64,000 bases of DNA from positions 1 to 64,000 of the forward strand of contig NZ_JASHJX010000018.1 in the NCBI RefSeq assembly GCF_030732985.1, written 5' to 3'. The notes under the pieces are model-generated. The model did no database searches. It saw only the letters and a list, made by a program, of their open reading frames with translations, and was not told the DNA's origin. Below, piece by piece: positions 52,559 to 60,377 of this stretch (positions are counted from its first letter, which is position 1; each line of letters begins with the position of its first letter). Origin of the DNA: Nioella sp. MMSF_3534 (GTDB lineage Bacteria; Pseudomonadota; Alphaproteobacteria; Rhodobacterales; Rhodobacteraceae). The position numbers and the translations under genes are program-made.

Positions 52559-53424
52559 AGCACCCGGCCAGCGACGGCGGAGAGTTTTTCGACCATTGCC
52601 GGATCACGCTTGTCCGGTGCGGTCAGGATCGCGTAGTCCAGCGCCCGGTCGCAACCATGGGGGCAGGGCGCGCGGTCCTTGCCCAGTAGGGTGGGCAGTC
52701 TGCCCACCAATGCCTTGGCCTTCCCGGCATTCCCCGTCAGCGTGGCGATGATCTGGCCGATATCGACCTCGCCATGGTCAGGATGCCAGCTGTCATAATC
52801 GGTGATCATGGCGACGGAGGCATAACAAAGCTCCGCCTCGCGGGCCAGTTTCGCCTCGGGCATATTGGTCATGCCGATCACGTCGCAGCCCCAGCTTTCG
52901 CGATACATCTTCGACTCCGCAAGACTGCTGAACTGCGGGCCTTCCATGGCGAGGTAAGTGCCGCCGTCATGCACGGTGATGCCCGCGTCGATGGCCGCCG
53001 TCACGCAGGCTGCGCCAAGCCGCGGGCAGGTCGGGTGCGCCACGCTGACATGGCCCACAAGCCCCGGACCAAAAAAGGTTTTTTCCCGCGCGAAGGTGCG
53101 GTCGATGAACTGGTCCACCACCACGAAATCGCCCGGCGCCATTTCCTCGCGGAAGGACCCACATGCGGAGACACTAACCACATCCGTCACGCCCATGCGT
53201 TTCAGCGCGTCGATATTCGCGCGGTAAGGCATGGAGGACGGGCTGTGCACATGGCCGCGCCCGTGGCGGGGCAGGAAGACCATCCTCACCCCGTCGAGCA
53301 CCCCGGTCAGAAGCTGGTCCGACGGGGCCCCGAAGGGGCTGTCGACGCTCACCCATTCCGCGCCCTCCAGCCCCTCGATCTCGTAGACGCCCGAGCCGCC
53401 GATTACCCCGATCACCGTGTCCAT
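52555..53424 (-). CDS. mtnP: S-methyl-5'-thioadenosine phosphorylase
   Basis: A 289-aa phosphorylase that splits methylthioadenosine into adenine and methylthioribose-1-phosphate. Blocks typical of the family are IGVIGGSGVYEIEGL, FLPRHGRGHVHSPSSMPYRA, GTYLAMEGPQFSSLAESKMY and GMTNMPEAKLAREAELCYAS. First gene of a three-gene overlapping unit with the SDR-DoxX and DUF2269 genes, neither of which has a known link to methionine salvage. Confidence 0.95.
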   Translation of the reverse strand: MDTVIGVIGGSGVYEIEGLEGAEWVSVDSPFGAPSDQLLTGVLDGVRMVFLPRHGRGHVHSPSSMPYRANIDALKRMGVTDVVSVSACGSFREEMAPGDFVVVDQFIDRTFAREKTFFGPGLVGHVSVAHPTCPRLGAACVTAAIDAGITVHDGGTYLAMEGPQFSSLAESKMYRESWGCDVIGMTNMPEAKLAREAELCYASVAMITDYDSWHPDHGEVDIGQIIATLTGNAGKAKALVGRLPTLLGKDRAPCPHGCDRALDYAILTAPDKRDPAMVEKLSAVAGRVL

Positions 53425-53479
53425 ACCCGTTCCCTTGCTGGCCGTTTCAGGCGCACCCTAACGGCCAGCAACGGGCGGC

Positions 53480-54796
53480 TCAATTCACGAAATGCAGCCG
53501 GTCGAAGCTTTGCCGCCACTCAGCAACCTCGCCCGCCATCGCTTTGGGGTCATTCGCCCGCAACGCCTGCGCGATCAGGCCCGCCAGTCGCGGGGCGTCT
53601 TCCGCCGTCATGCCCCACCGGACCAGCTCCGGCGTGCCGATGCGCAGCCCGTTCATGTCGCCTTCGACAGGGTCAATCGGCAACCCGATGCCGCAGGCCA
53701 GGAACCCCGCCTGACGCAGCGTCTTGGATGCCGCCTGCCCGCCGCCGAAGCCCTTGGCCTCGATGGCGAACTGGTGCGATTGGGTGTACCCGCCCGCGCC
53801 TCGGAAGACCGGCAGGCCCTCGCCCGCCAGCGCCTCGGCCAGCGCCTGCGCCATGCGGATCATCTCTGCCGCATAGGCCCGGCCATGGTCGCGCCAGTCC
53901 AGCATGGTGACCGCCAGCGCCGCCGATTTGGCCACGTCGAAATTCGCGGTCATGCCGGGGAAGGCGATGTGATCGAGCTTTTCGGCCAGATCGGCCTCGT
54001 TCGTCACGATCAGCCCGCCCGCGGGGCCGCCGAGGCTCTTGTAGGTGCTCATCGTCATCAGATGTGCGCCCTCGGCCAGCGGATCTTTCCACGCCTTGCC
54101 CGCGATGATCCCGCATTGATGCGCCGCGTCGAAGAGCACCTTCGCGCCCACCTCATCGGCCACCTTGCGGACCTCCGCCACCGGGTGTTCGAAGAGGTTG
54201 AGGCTCGCACCAAGCGTGATGAGCTTTGGGGTCTCCGCCAAGGCCAGCTTGCGCAAGCCTTCGACATCCACCGTGTAGCCATCCGCATGGACTGGCGCGG
54301 GCAGGATGCGCAGCCCGTAAAGCCCCGCACAGCCCGCCTCGTGATGGGTCACGTGGCCGCCCACGGCGGCAGGCGGCGCGATGATCGTGTCGCCCGGTTT
54401 GCAGGTCGCCATGAAGGCATAGAGGTTGGAAATCGCGCCCGAGGGCACTCGGATTTCCGCGTATTTCGCATTGAAAACCTCGGCGGCCAGTTCCGCCGCG
54501 ATGACCTCGATCTCCTCGATCGCCTCCAGCCCCATTTCATACTTGTCACCGGGATAGCCGAGCGACGGGCGGCTGCCCATGCCGCTGGCCAGAAGCGCCT
54601 CGGCCTTGGGGTTCATCACGTTGGTGGCGGGGTTGAGGTTGAAGCAGTCGCGTTCGTGGATGTGGCGGTTGGCTTCGGCCAGTGCCTCGATCCGGTCATG
54701 GATGGTGCTGCTGTCTTCGGTGGTGGTGTGGGCGGCGATGCGCTGGATCAGGTCTTCGCAGGCATCGGGCACCCAAGCGCGGCGGGCGAGTGTCAT
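53480..54796 (-). CDS. SHMT-like PLP enzyme (serine hydroxymethyltransferase paralog)
   Basis: A 438-aa fold-type I PLP enzyme. FDAAHQCG (D223, H226) and the PLP lysine K253 in MSTYKSLGGPAGG fit the SHMT family, but canonical SHMT has a THKTLRGPRGG-type sequence at the lysine. This suggests a paralog acting on another beta-hydroxy amino acid, such as a methylserine or aldolase-type substrate. GAGGAG lies 7 nt before ATG 54796. It is divergent from a LysR regulator, which probably controls it. Confidence 0.82.
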   Translation of the reverse strand: MTLARRAWVPDACEDLIQRIAAHTTTEDSSTIHDRIEALAEANRHIHERDCFNLNPATNVMNPKAEALLASGMGSRPSLGYPGDKYEMGLEAIEEIEVIAAELAAEVFNAKYAEIRVPSGAISNLYAFMATCKPGDTIIAPPAAVGGHVTHHEAGCAGLYGLRILPAPVHADGYTVDVEGLRKLALAETPKLITLGASLNLFEHPVAEVRKVADEVGAKVLFDAAHQCGIIAGKAWKDPLAEGAHLMTMSTYKSLGGPAGGLIVTNEADLAEKLDHIAFPGMTANFDVAKSAALAVTMLDWRDHGRAYAAEMIRMAQALAEALAGEGLPVFRGAGGYTQSHQFAIEAKGFGGGQAASKTLRQAGFLACGIGLPIDPVEGDMNGLRIGTPELVRWGMTAEDAPRLAGLIAQALRANDPKAMAGEVAEWRQSFDRLHFVN

Positions 54797-54872
54797 GGGG
54801 GGTCTCCTCATCTGGTTGCACCGATCATGCGGGCCAGGGGGGTGACAGGGCAAACCAGATTTCCTATTCTTG

Positions 54873-54886
54873 AGTTTAGAAAAACT
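54873..54886. promoter_or_regulatory. Possible LysR-binding site
   Basis: AGTTTAGAAAAACT is an imperfect palindrome (5-bp arms) in the AT-rich part of the 103-bp gap between the SHMT-like gene and the divergent LysR gene. Position fits autoregulation; the sequence match to the T-N11-A rule is only loose. Confidence 0.3.
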
Positions 54887-54899
54887 AGGGGTAGTTGAC

Positions 54900-55796
54900 A
54901 TGGCTGTCGCGCCACCGCGCCCGAAAGGGCCTGCTCTCAATGCGTTACGCGCCTTTGAAGCCGCCGCGCGGCTTGGCTCCTTCGCGGCGGCGGCGGAGGA
55001 ATTGTCGGTGACGCCCGGCGCGATTTCACAGCATGTGAAGGCGGTGGAGGCCTGGTCGGGCGTGGCCCTGTTCCGCCGCCGCGCGCAAGGCGTGGAACTG
55101 ACCGAGGCCGGGCGGCAAGTGGCCCCAGTGCTGGCAAACGCCTTCGACGGGATCGGCGAGGCGACGCGGATGATCCGCGAGATGAAACCCCGCGCGACGC
55201 TGACCGTCGCGGCGCTGCCGAGCGTTGCTCAGCTCTGGCTCTATCCCCGACTTGCCGCGATCCGGGCGGCGTTGCCGGGGGTGAAACTGTCGATCACGGC
55301 ACTGGAAACCCCGCCGAACCTGCGGCGGGACCTTTTCGACCTGAGCCTGTTTCCGCGCGAGCCGGACGATTGCCCCGAGGGGGTGGTGCTGGCCCCCGAC
55401 GAGATTTTTCCGGTCGCAGCCCCGCAGGTGGCGGCGCGGGTGCGGGCAAGCGGCGACCTTAAGGCAGAAACCTTGCTGAATGATGAAAGCTGGTCCTCCG
55501 ACTGGCCCGATTGGGCCGCGAACGAAGGCAGCGCTCTGCCCGACCTGACCGATGCGCCGCGCTTTTCGCTCTACAGTCTTGCGGTGGCGGAGGCCGAGGC
55601 GGGGGCGGGCGTCCTGATGGGGCATGGCTTCCTGCTGGAGCGTCAGCTTGCAGACGGCACGCTGGTGCCCCTCTACACGCGGCGCCACCCGACCGGCCGG
55701 GTTCTGGTGCTGGACCGTCCGGCGCGGGCCAAGGGTGACCTTGCCCGGCTTATCGCCTTGTTATCAGGCGCTATTCCTGAGGCCGCTTCAGGCTGA
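54900..55796 (+). CDS. LysR-family transcriptional regulator (GcvA-like)
   Basis: A 298-aa LysR protein. The winged helix is at about 10-70 (LNALRAFEAAARLGSFAAAA then EELSVTPGAISQHVKAVEAW), with the ALRAFEAAARLGSF pattern typical of GcvA-type members. A substrate-binding domain follows from about 95. It is divergent from the SHMT-like gene, its likely target. The effector may be glycine or a related amino acid by analogy with GcvA. ATG 54900 is used. It overlaps the flavin reductase gene by 26 bp at the convergent ends. Confidence 0.92.
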   Translation: MAVAPPRPKGPALNALRAFEAAARLGSFAAAAEELSVTPGAISQHVKAVEAWSGVALFRRRAQGVELTEAGRQVAPVLANAFDGIGEATRMIREMKPRATLTVAALPSVAQLWLYPRLAAIRAALPGVKLSITALETPPNLRRDLFDLSLFPREPDDCPEGVVLAPDEIFPVAAPQVAARVRASGDLKAETLLNDESWSSDWPDWAANEGSALPDLTDAPRFSLYSLAVAEAEAGAGVLMGHGFLLERQLADGTLVPLYTRRHPTGRVLVLDRPARAKGDLARLIALLSGAIPEAASG

Positions 55797-56376
55797 AGAG
55801 CTCCGTCACCCGGGTGAAATCGCGGTATCCGAGCCGCCCCACGGGCTGGAAGGTCCGCACATCGAAAATGCCGTCCACGAGGCAATCGTCGCGCATGTGA
55901 ATGCCGATCACCTCGCCGAAGACGACGGTATTCGCCTCGCCCTCGATCTTCACGATCTGGGTCAACCGGCATTCCATATTCGCGGGCGCGGCGGCGACGC
56001 GGGGGCAGTCGATCAGCTTGCACTCCGCCTTTTCGATCCCCGCATCGCTGAACTCATCCACGTCCTTGTCCCAGGGGCCGGAGGTCTGGTTCATCACTTG
56101 CGCCATCTCGTAAGCCACGACATTCACACAGAAAACCCCGGTCTCCTTGATATTGGCGACGCTGTCTTTCACGCCATCCCGGTCATGTTTGCCGGAGGTG
56201 CAGGAAAACATCACCTGCGGCGGGGTATAGGCCACGCCGTTGAAGAAGGAATAGGGCGCAAGGTTATCATAACCCTCTGACGACCTTGTGGAAATCCAGC
56301 CGATGGGACGCGGGGTGATCAGCGCGTTGAACGGGTTGTGGGGCAGGCCGTGGCCATCCTTGGGTTCATAGAACAT
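55771..56376 (-). CDS. Flavin reductase-like FMN-binding protein
   Basis: A 201-aa split-barrel flavoprotein. LITPRPIGWISTRSSEGYDN and NLAPYSFFNGVAYTPPQVMF are the FMN-contact segments of the flavin reductase-like domain, and KDSVANIKETGVFCVNVV follows. It may supply reduced flavin to a monooxygenase or act on its own substrate. No oxygenase gene lies nearby. Confidence 0.88.
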   Translation of the reverse strand: MFYEPKDGHGLPHNPFNALITPRPIGWISTRSSEGYDNLAPYSFFNGVAYTPPQVMFSCTSGKHDRDGVKDSVANIKETGVFCVNVVAYEMAQVMNQTSGPWDKDVDEFSDAGIEKAECKLIDCPRVAAAPANMECRLTQIVKIEGEANTVVFGEVIGIHMRDDCLVDGIFDVRTFQPVGRLGYRDFTRVTELFSLKRPQE

Positions 56377-56461
56377 CGCGCAATCCTTATTGATCCGTTT
56401 GGCAAGGAGTTAGCGCCGTGCTAGGGCCGGTTCCAGAAGAAAATCGGGACGGATCGGGCTT

Positions 56462-56938
56462 GTGTACCAGTTCGGGCAGGAACATGCGGAAGACCATTGG
56501 GAGGTCGAAGCGCTTTACGACCTGTGCTTTGCGCCGGGGCGCGAGGCGCTGTCCTCCTATCGGCTGCGCGATGGCGTGCCGCCGGTGGCGCGGCTCTGCC
56601 GGGTGGCGCGTGATCCTGAAAATATCCTAGCAGGCGCAATACGTTACTGGCCCGTGCATGTGGGCGATGCCGATGCGTTGCTGCTCGGTCCCGTTGCCGT
56701 GCACCCGACCCGCCAGGGCGAAGGGTTGGGCGGTGCGCTGATGCAGGACAGCCTGTCGATTGCCTGGGATCTGGGCTGGCCACGGGTGCTGCTGGTGGGG
56801 GATGCGCCCTACTACAGCCGCTTCGGGTTTTCCCGGCTGGAGGGGGTGGACATGCCGCCGCCCACCAACCCCGACCGGGTTCTGGGGATCGGGGATTGGG
56901 ACGGAATCACCGGGCCCGTGACGGCCTGGTCGGGGTAA
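56462..56938 (+). CDS. GNAT N-acetyltransferase (YhbS-like)
   Basis: A 158-aa acetyltransferase. LLLGPVAVHPTRQGEGLGGA is motif A with the acetyl-CoA loop, and VLLVGDAPYYSRFGFSRLEG is the YhbS-type signature. The start is probably GTG 56462. Such proteins acetylate small molecules or tRNA-like substrates; here unknown. Downstream is a 398-bp gap (56939-57336) that contains only repeats (see separate entries). Confidence 0.85.
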   Translation: MYQFGQEHAEDHWEVEALYDLCFAPGREALSSYRLRDGVPPVARLCRVARDPENILAGAIRYWPVHVGDADALLLGPVAVHPTRQGEGLGGALMQDSLSIAWDLGWPRVLLVGDAPYYSRFGFSRLEGVDMPPPTNPDRVLGIGDWDGITGPVTAWSG

Positions 56939-56957
56939 AAAGGGGGGGGTGTCATGC

Positions 56958-56990
56958 GTACACCCCCTGTACACCCCCCGTACACCGGGC
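56958..56990 (+). repeat. Three tandem 11-bp GTACACC repeats
   Basis: GTACACCCCCT, GTACACCCCCC and GTACACCGGGC follow each other directly. The preceding GGGGGGGTGT (from about 56942) can pair with ACACCCCC of the first or second unit, so a terminator-like hairpin for the GNAT gene is possible. Confidence 0.55.
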
Positions 56991-57006
56991 GTGCAGACAT
57001 TTCGCG

Positions 57007-57110
57007 GTTTCGCCGCCTGCCGGCGTCGACCGGGGAGCGGCCCTCCTCAACCCCCCGGCATGCGCCGGGAGGCATCAATGGGCCGCGTTGCCACGGACAT
57101 GTGTCACGGG
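57007..57110 (+). repeat. Dispersed structured intergenic repeat, copy B
   Basis: Starts GTTTCGCCGCCTGCCGGCGT like copy A and stays closely similar through GCGTTGCCACGGACA. The outer stem is GCGGCCC with GGGCCGC, where copy A has GCGTCCC with GGGACGC: a paired change that keeps the stem. The inner hairpin has arms CCCCCCGGC and GCCGGGAGG. Confidence 0.7.
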
Positions 57111-57152
57111 CGGTGCGTCCGGTTTGACGCTTGGTCCGGTGGTGGGGTCGGG

Positions 57153-57189
57153 ATGCCTCCGGCGGGAGTATTTGGGCAAAGAAGAAGGG
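57153..57189 (+). repeat. Dispersed tail motif, second copy
   Basis: ATGCCTCCGGCGGGAGTA followed by TTTGGGCAAAGAAGAAGG, close to 7333-7370. In both places it lies 40-45 bp after the structured repeat, so the two modules form a compound unit. Confidence 0.6.
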
Positions 57190-57336
57190 ATGTGTCGGAA
57201 TGGAGCATTACCGGGGACGCCTGCGATGACCGGCTTTGCGCCTTGGAGACGCACGCGGTTGTGACGGCCGCGCAGCTTGTGCGGATCAGGGCGCTGCGGC
57301 TATGAGACGGGCTGTCTGTGTGATCCGAGGATGCCG

Positions 57337-57819
57337 ATGCCGACCCCTGCCGATGATATCCGATTCCTGCGCATGACCGAGGTCTCGCCAGAGGCGATCC
57401 TGGCCCATATGCGCCACCCGCGCCTCGCCGATCACATGCCGCTTCTCACCTTTGAATGGACGCCGGATCGGGTGGCGGACTTCATAGCGGCGAAGGACGC
57501 CATGTGGCAGCGCGACGGGCTGGGGCATTGGGCGTTCGAGGCTGGTGGTTCCTATGTAGGGTGGGGCGGGTTCCAGAAGGAGGGAGAGGAGTGGGATTTC
57601 GGGCTGGTGCTGAGGCCCGAGCGGTTTGGCCTTGGGGTGCGGATTGCCCGAAAGGCGCTGGATTTCGCCAGGCAGGACCCGCGTATTCCCTTCGTGACAT
57701 TCCTGCTGCCACCGTCGCGCCGCCATCTGGGGGCGCTCGACCGTCTGGGGGCGCGCGAGCTTGGCCGCGTGGACCACGCGGGCAAGACCTTCCGCAAGTT
57801 CCGGCTCGAAACAGTCTGA
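57337..57819 (+). CDS. GNAT N-acetyltransferase
   Basis: A 160-aa protein related to RimJ-like acetyltransferases: FLRMTEVSPEAILAHMRHPR opens it, HWAFEAGGSYVGWGGFQKEG and WDFGLVLRPERFGLGVRIAR hold the core strands and the acetyl-CoA-binding region. A variant of the motif with FGLGVRIARKALDFARQDP replaces the usual loop. The start is ATG 57337 (with GAGG 6 nt upstream) or ATG 57331. Acceptor unknown. Preceded by the repeat-filled gap. Confidence 0.8.
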   Translation: MPTPADDIRFLRMTEVSPEAILAHMRHPRLADHMPLLTFEWTPDRVADFIAAKDAMWQRDGLGHWAFEAGGSYVGWGGFQKEGEEWDFGLVLRPERFGLGVRIARKALDFARQDPRIPFVTFLLPPSRRHLGALDRLGARELGRVDHAGKTFRKFRLETV

Positions 57820-57831
57820 TCCGGGCGGGCC

Positions 57832-57851
57832 AAATGCCTTGCAAGGCATTT
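57832..57851. terminator. Perfect 20-bp palindrome between convergent genes
   Basis: AAATGCCTTGCAAGGCATTT. It shares the CTTGCAAG core with 3892-3911 and lies in the same kind of place, between a plus-strand and a minus-strand gene end. Confidence 0.6.
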
Positions 57852-57919
57852 CCACCGCGCGAACCGGGAAGGATCGCGCGCGGGTCGACAGGCCGAAGGC
57901 CCGGCGAAACCGCCCCGCA

Positions 57920-60163
57920 TCAGCCCACGCGTTTCAGCCAGTCCATCACAGCGGGGCGCACCGATTGTGCGCCCTGGGCCTGGGCCTCGTTGATCACCGC
58001 GCGGGCCTCGCGCAGATCCACGCGTCTGAGCAGCGATTTCACCGGGCCGATCGAGGCGGGGCGCATGGACAGCGCCCTCAATCCCATGGCGGCGAAACAG
58101 AGCGCTTCGACCGGGCGGCCTGCATCTTCGCCGCAGAAGCTGAGCGGCGTATCCGTCTCCTGGCAACGCTCGACGATCTGGCCGAGGAAGGTCAGGAAGC
58201 TGACGTTGAGCGTGTCATAGCGCCGGCGCACCCGTTCGTTTTCGCGGTCGGCGGCGAAGAAGAATTGCTTGAGGTCATTGCCGCCGATGGAAATGAAATC
58301 GGCCAGTTCGAAGAACTGCCGGGGGGCGAAGGCCAGCGAGGGGGTTTCCAGCATCGCGCCGATCTCGACGCTTTCGGGCAATGTGTGTCCGAGTGCCGCT
58401 TCGCGGTCCAGTTCGCGCAGCAGGTGGTCGCGCGCGGCTGTGAACTCCTCGAACTGGGCGATGAAGGGGAACATCACGGTCAGCGGCCTGCCGTTCGCGG
58501 CGCGAATGAGCGCCTGTAGCTGCATCCGCATGACGCCCGACTTGTCCAGCCCCACCCGGATCGCCCGCCAGCCGAGCGCCGGGTTGGGCTCGTCCTGCGG
58601 TTTCATGTAGGGCAGCACCTTGTCCGAGCCGATGTCGAGGGTGCGGAAGCAGACCCGTTTGCCGCCCGCGGCATCCATGACACGCGCATAGAGCGCCGCC
58701 AGCTCGCCGCGCTTGGGCACGGTGTTGCGGGTCAGGAATTGCAGCTCGGTGCGGAAAAGTCCGACGCCCTCGGCCCCGGAGGAGGGCAGCGAGGGCAGGT
58801 CGGCCATCAGCCCGGCATTCATCGTCAGCGCGATCCGCGCGCCATCCAGCGTTTCGGCGGGCTTGTCTCGGATCGAGGCGTAGCGTTCCTGCGCGGCGGC
58901 GCGCATGGCGATCTTGTCGCGGAAGGCGGTGGCCACGGTTTCCTCTGGCCGCAGGTGCACGACCCCGGCGTCGCCATCGACAAGGATCGTGTCGCCGTTC
59001 AGCGCCTCTTGCGTGATCCTTCCTGCGTGGACGATCAGCGGGATCGCCAGCGCGCGGGCGACAATGGCGGCGTGGCTCGCGACCGAGCCTTCCTCCAGCA
59101 CCACGCCCTTGAGCGACCGGCCATAATCCAGCAATTCCGCGGGGCCGATATTGCGCGCCACCAGAACCGGATTTTCCGGCATCTGCGCGCCGGTGTCGGC
59201 CCCCTGACCGGTCAGCTGCCGCAGCAGGCGGTTGGACAGGTCGTCAAGATCGTGAAGGCGTTCGCGCAGATAGGCGTCGGGCACCGTTTGCATGCGGGCG
59301 CGGGCGGTGGATTGCTCTTTCTCGACGGCGGCCTCGGCGGACAGGCCGCGTTCGATGTCTTCCTCCATCCGCCGCATCCAGCCGCGGGAATTGGCGAACA
59401 TGCGATAGGCCTGGAGCACCTCGATTTGTTCGGCATCGCCCTTGGGGGCGTTGGACAGCATCTGGTCGACCGACATGCGCAGCTTGTCCACCGCCTCGGT
59501 CAGGCGCTTGCGTTCTTCGGCGGGGTCATCGGCAATCGGGTTGGTGATCACCACGCGCGGTTCGTGCAGCCAGACCTTGCCCTCTGCCGCGCCTTCCTGG
59601 CCGATACCGCCATGGAACACCACCGATTGCTGGTGGCGGGCGGACATCGCCTCGCCCTCGCCGACGAAGGCGCCAAGCTCGGTCATCTCGGCCAGCACCA
59701 TGGCGACGACCTCGACGGCATAAAGCTCGTCATCGGTGAAGCTGCGCGCCTCTTTCGACTGGATGACCAGAACGCCAAGCTTTTCGCCTAGCCGCTGGAT
59801 GGGCACGCCAAGGAACGAGGTGAAGGCCTCTTCCCCCGTCTCCGGCATGTAGCGGAAGCCGGGTTCGGCGGGGGCGTTATCGGTGTTGACGGGCCGCATG
59901 CGGCTGGCGACGCGGCCCACAAGGCCCTCGCCCACGCGCAGGCGGGTGACGTGCACGGCCTCCTGCGCGAGGCCCTCGGTGGCACAAAGCTCCAGCGTGA
60001 TGGCATCGCGGAAGAGGTAGATCGAGCAGACCTCGCAGCCGAGCGAATCGGCGATGATGTGGGTGATCCGGTCCAGCCGTTCCTGACCGGCACCGGCTTC
60101 GGCCAGCGTCGCCTGCAAGCGGCGGAGCAGTTTCCTGCTCTCGGTTTCTGTCCTTTCGGGCAT
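57920..60163 (-). CDS. ptsP: Phosphoenolpyruvate-protein phosphotransferase PtsP (nitrogen PTS EI)
   Basis: A 747-aa EI-Ntr that passes phosphate from PEP to NPr. The N-terminal GAF domain (about 10-150) shows LDRITHIIADSLGCEVCSIY and LGVPIQRLGEKLGVLVIQSK. The swivelling domain has the active His in GSVASHAAIVARALAIP. The PEP-binding barrel has GAEGVGLFRTELQFL, CFRTLDIGSDKVLPY, ISIGGNDLKQFFFAADRENE and the conserved Cys in PLSFCGEDAGRP. ATG 60163 starts the GAF domain. It lies downstream of lysC with a terminator in between, a neighbourhood common in alphaproteobacteria. Confidence 0.95.
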   Translation of the reverse strand: MPERTETESRKLLRRLQATLAEAGAGQERLDRITHIIADSLGCEVCSIYLFRDAITLELCATEGLAQEAVHVTRLRVGEGLVGRVASRMRPVNTDNAPAEPGFRYMPETGEEAFTSFLGVPIQRLGEKLGVLVIQSKEARSFTDDELYAVEVVAMVLAEMTELGAFVGEGEAMSARHQQSVVFHGGIGQEGAAEGKVWLHEPRVVITNPIADDPAEERKRLTEAVDKLRMSVDQMLSNAPKGDAEQIEVLQAYRMFANSRGWMRRMEEDIERGLSAEAAVEKEQSTARARMQTVPDAYLRERLHDLDDLSNRLLRQLTGQGADTGAQMPENPVLVARNIGPAELLDYGRSLKGVVLEEGSVASHAAIVARALAIPLIVHAGRITQEALNGDTILVDGDAGVVHLRPEETVATAFRDKIAMRAAAQERYASIRDKPAETLDGARIALTMNAGLMADLPSLPSSGAEGVGLFRTELQFLTRNTVPKRGELAALYARVMDAAGGKRVCFRTLDIGSDKVLPYMKPQDEPNPALGWRAIRVGLDKSGVMRMQLQALIRAANGRPLTVMFPFIAQFEEFTAARDHLLRELDREAALGHTLPESVEIGAMLETPSLAFAPRQFFELADFISIGGNDLKQFFFAADRENERVRRRYDTLNVSFLTFLGQIVERCQETDTPLSFCGEDAGRPVEALCFAAMGLRALSMRPASIGPVKSLLRRVDLREARAVINEAQAQGAQSVRPAVMDWLKRVG

Positions 60164-60322
60164 ATTGACTTCCCTGGATCCCTGCCGGGCGTTCTGCCCC
60201 CGCACCAGCAATACCGTGCCGGTCGGGGTGGGCGCAATGCGCAAGACAATGTGTTAGCGCGAACCGGCGGAATGTCGGGTCAGTGCGCGGAGCACGGGCG
60301 CAACGGGGGTCATGTGCAAAAG

Positions 60323-60350
60323 AAAAGGGCGCATCCCTGTGCGCCCCTTT
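60323..60350 (-). terminator. Terminator of lysC
   Basis: On the minus strand AAAGGGGCGCA pairs with TGCGCCCTTTT around CAGGGA with one mismatch, and the run continues CTTTT. It lies 28 bp after the lysC stop. Confidence 0.75.
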
Positions 60351-60377
60351 GTCGTCATCCCCGGTGATCCGGCGGGC

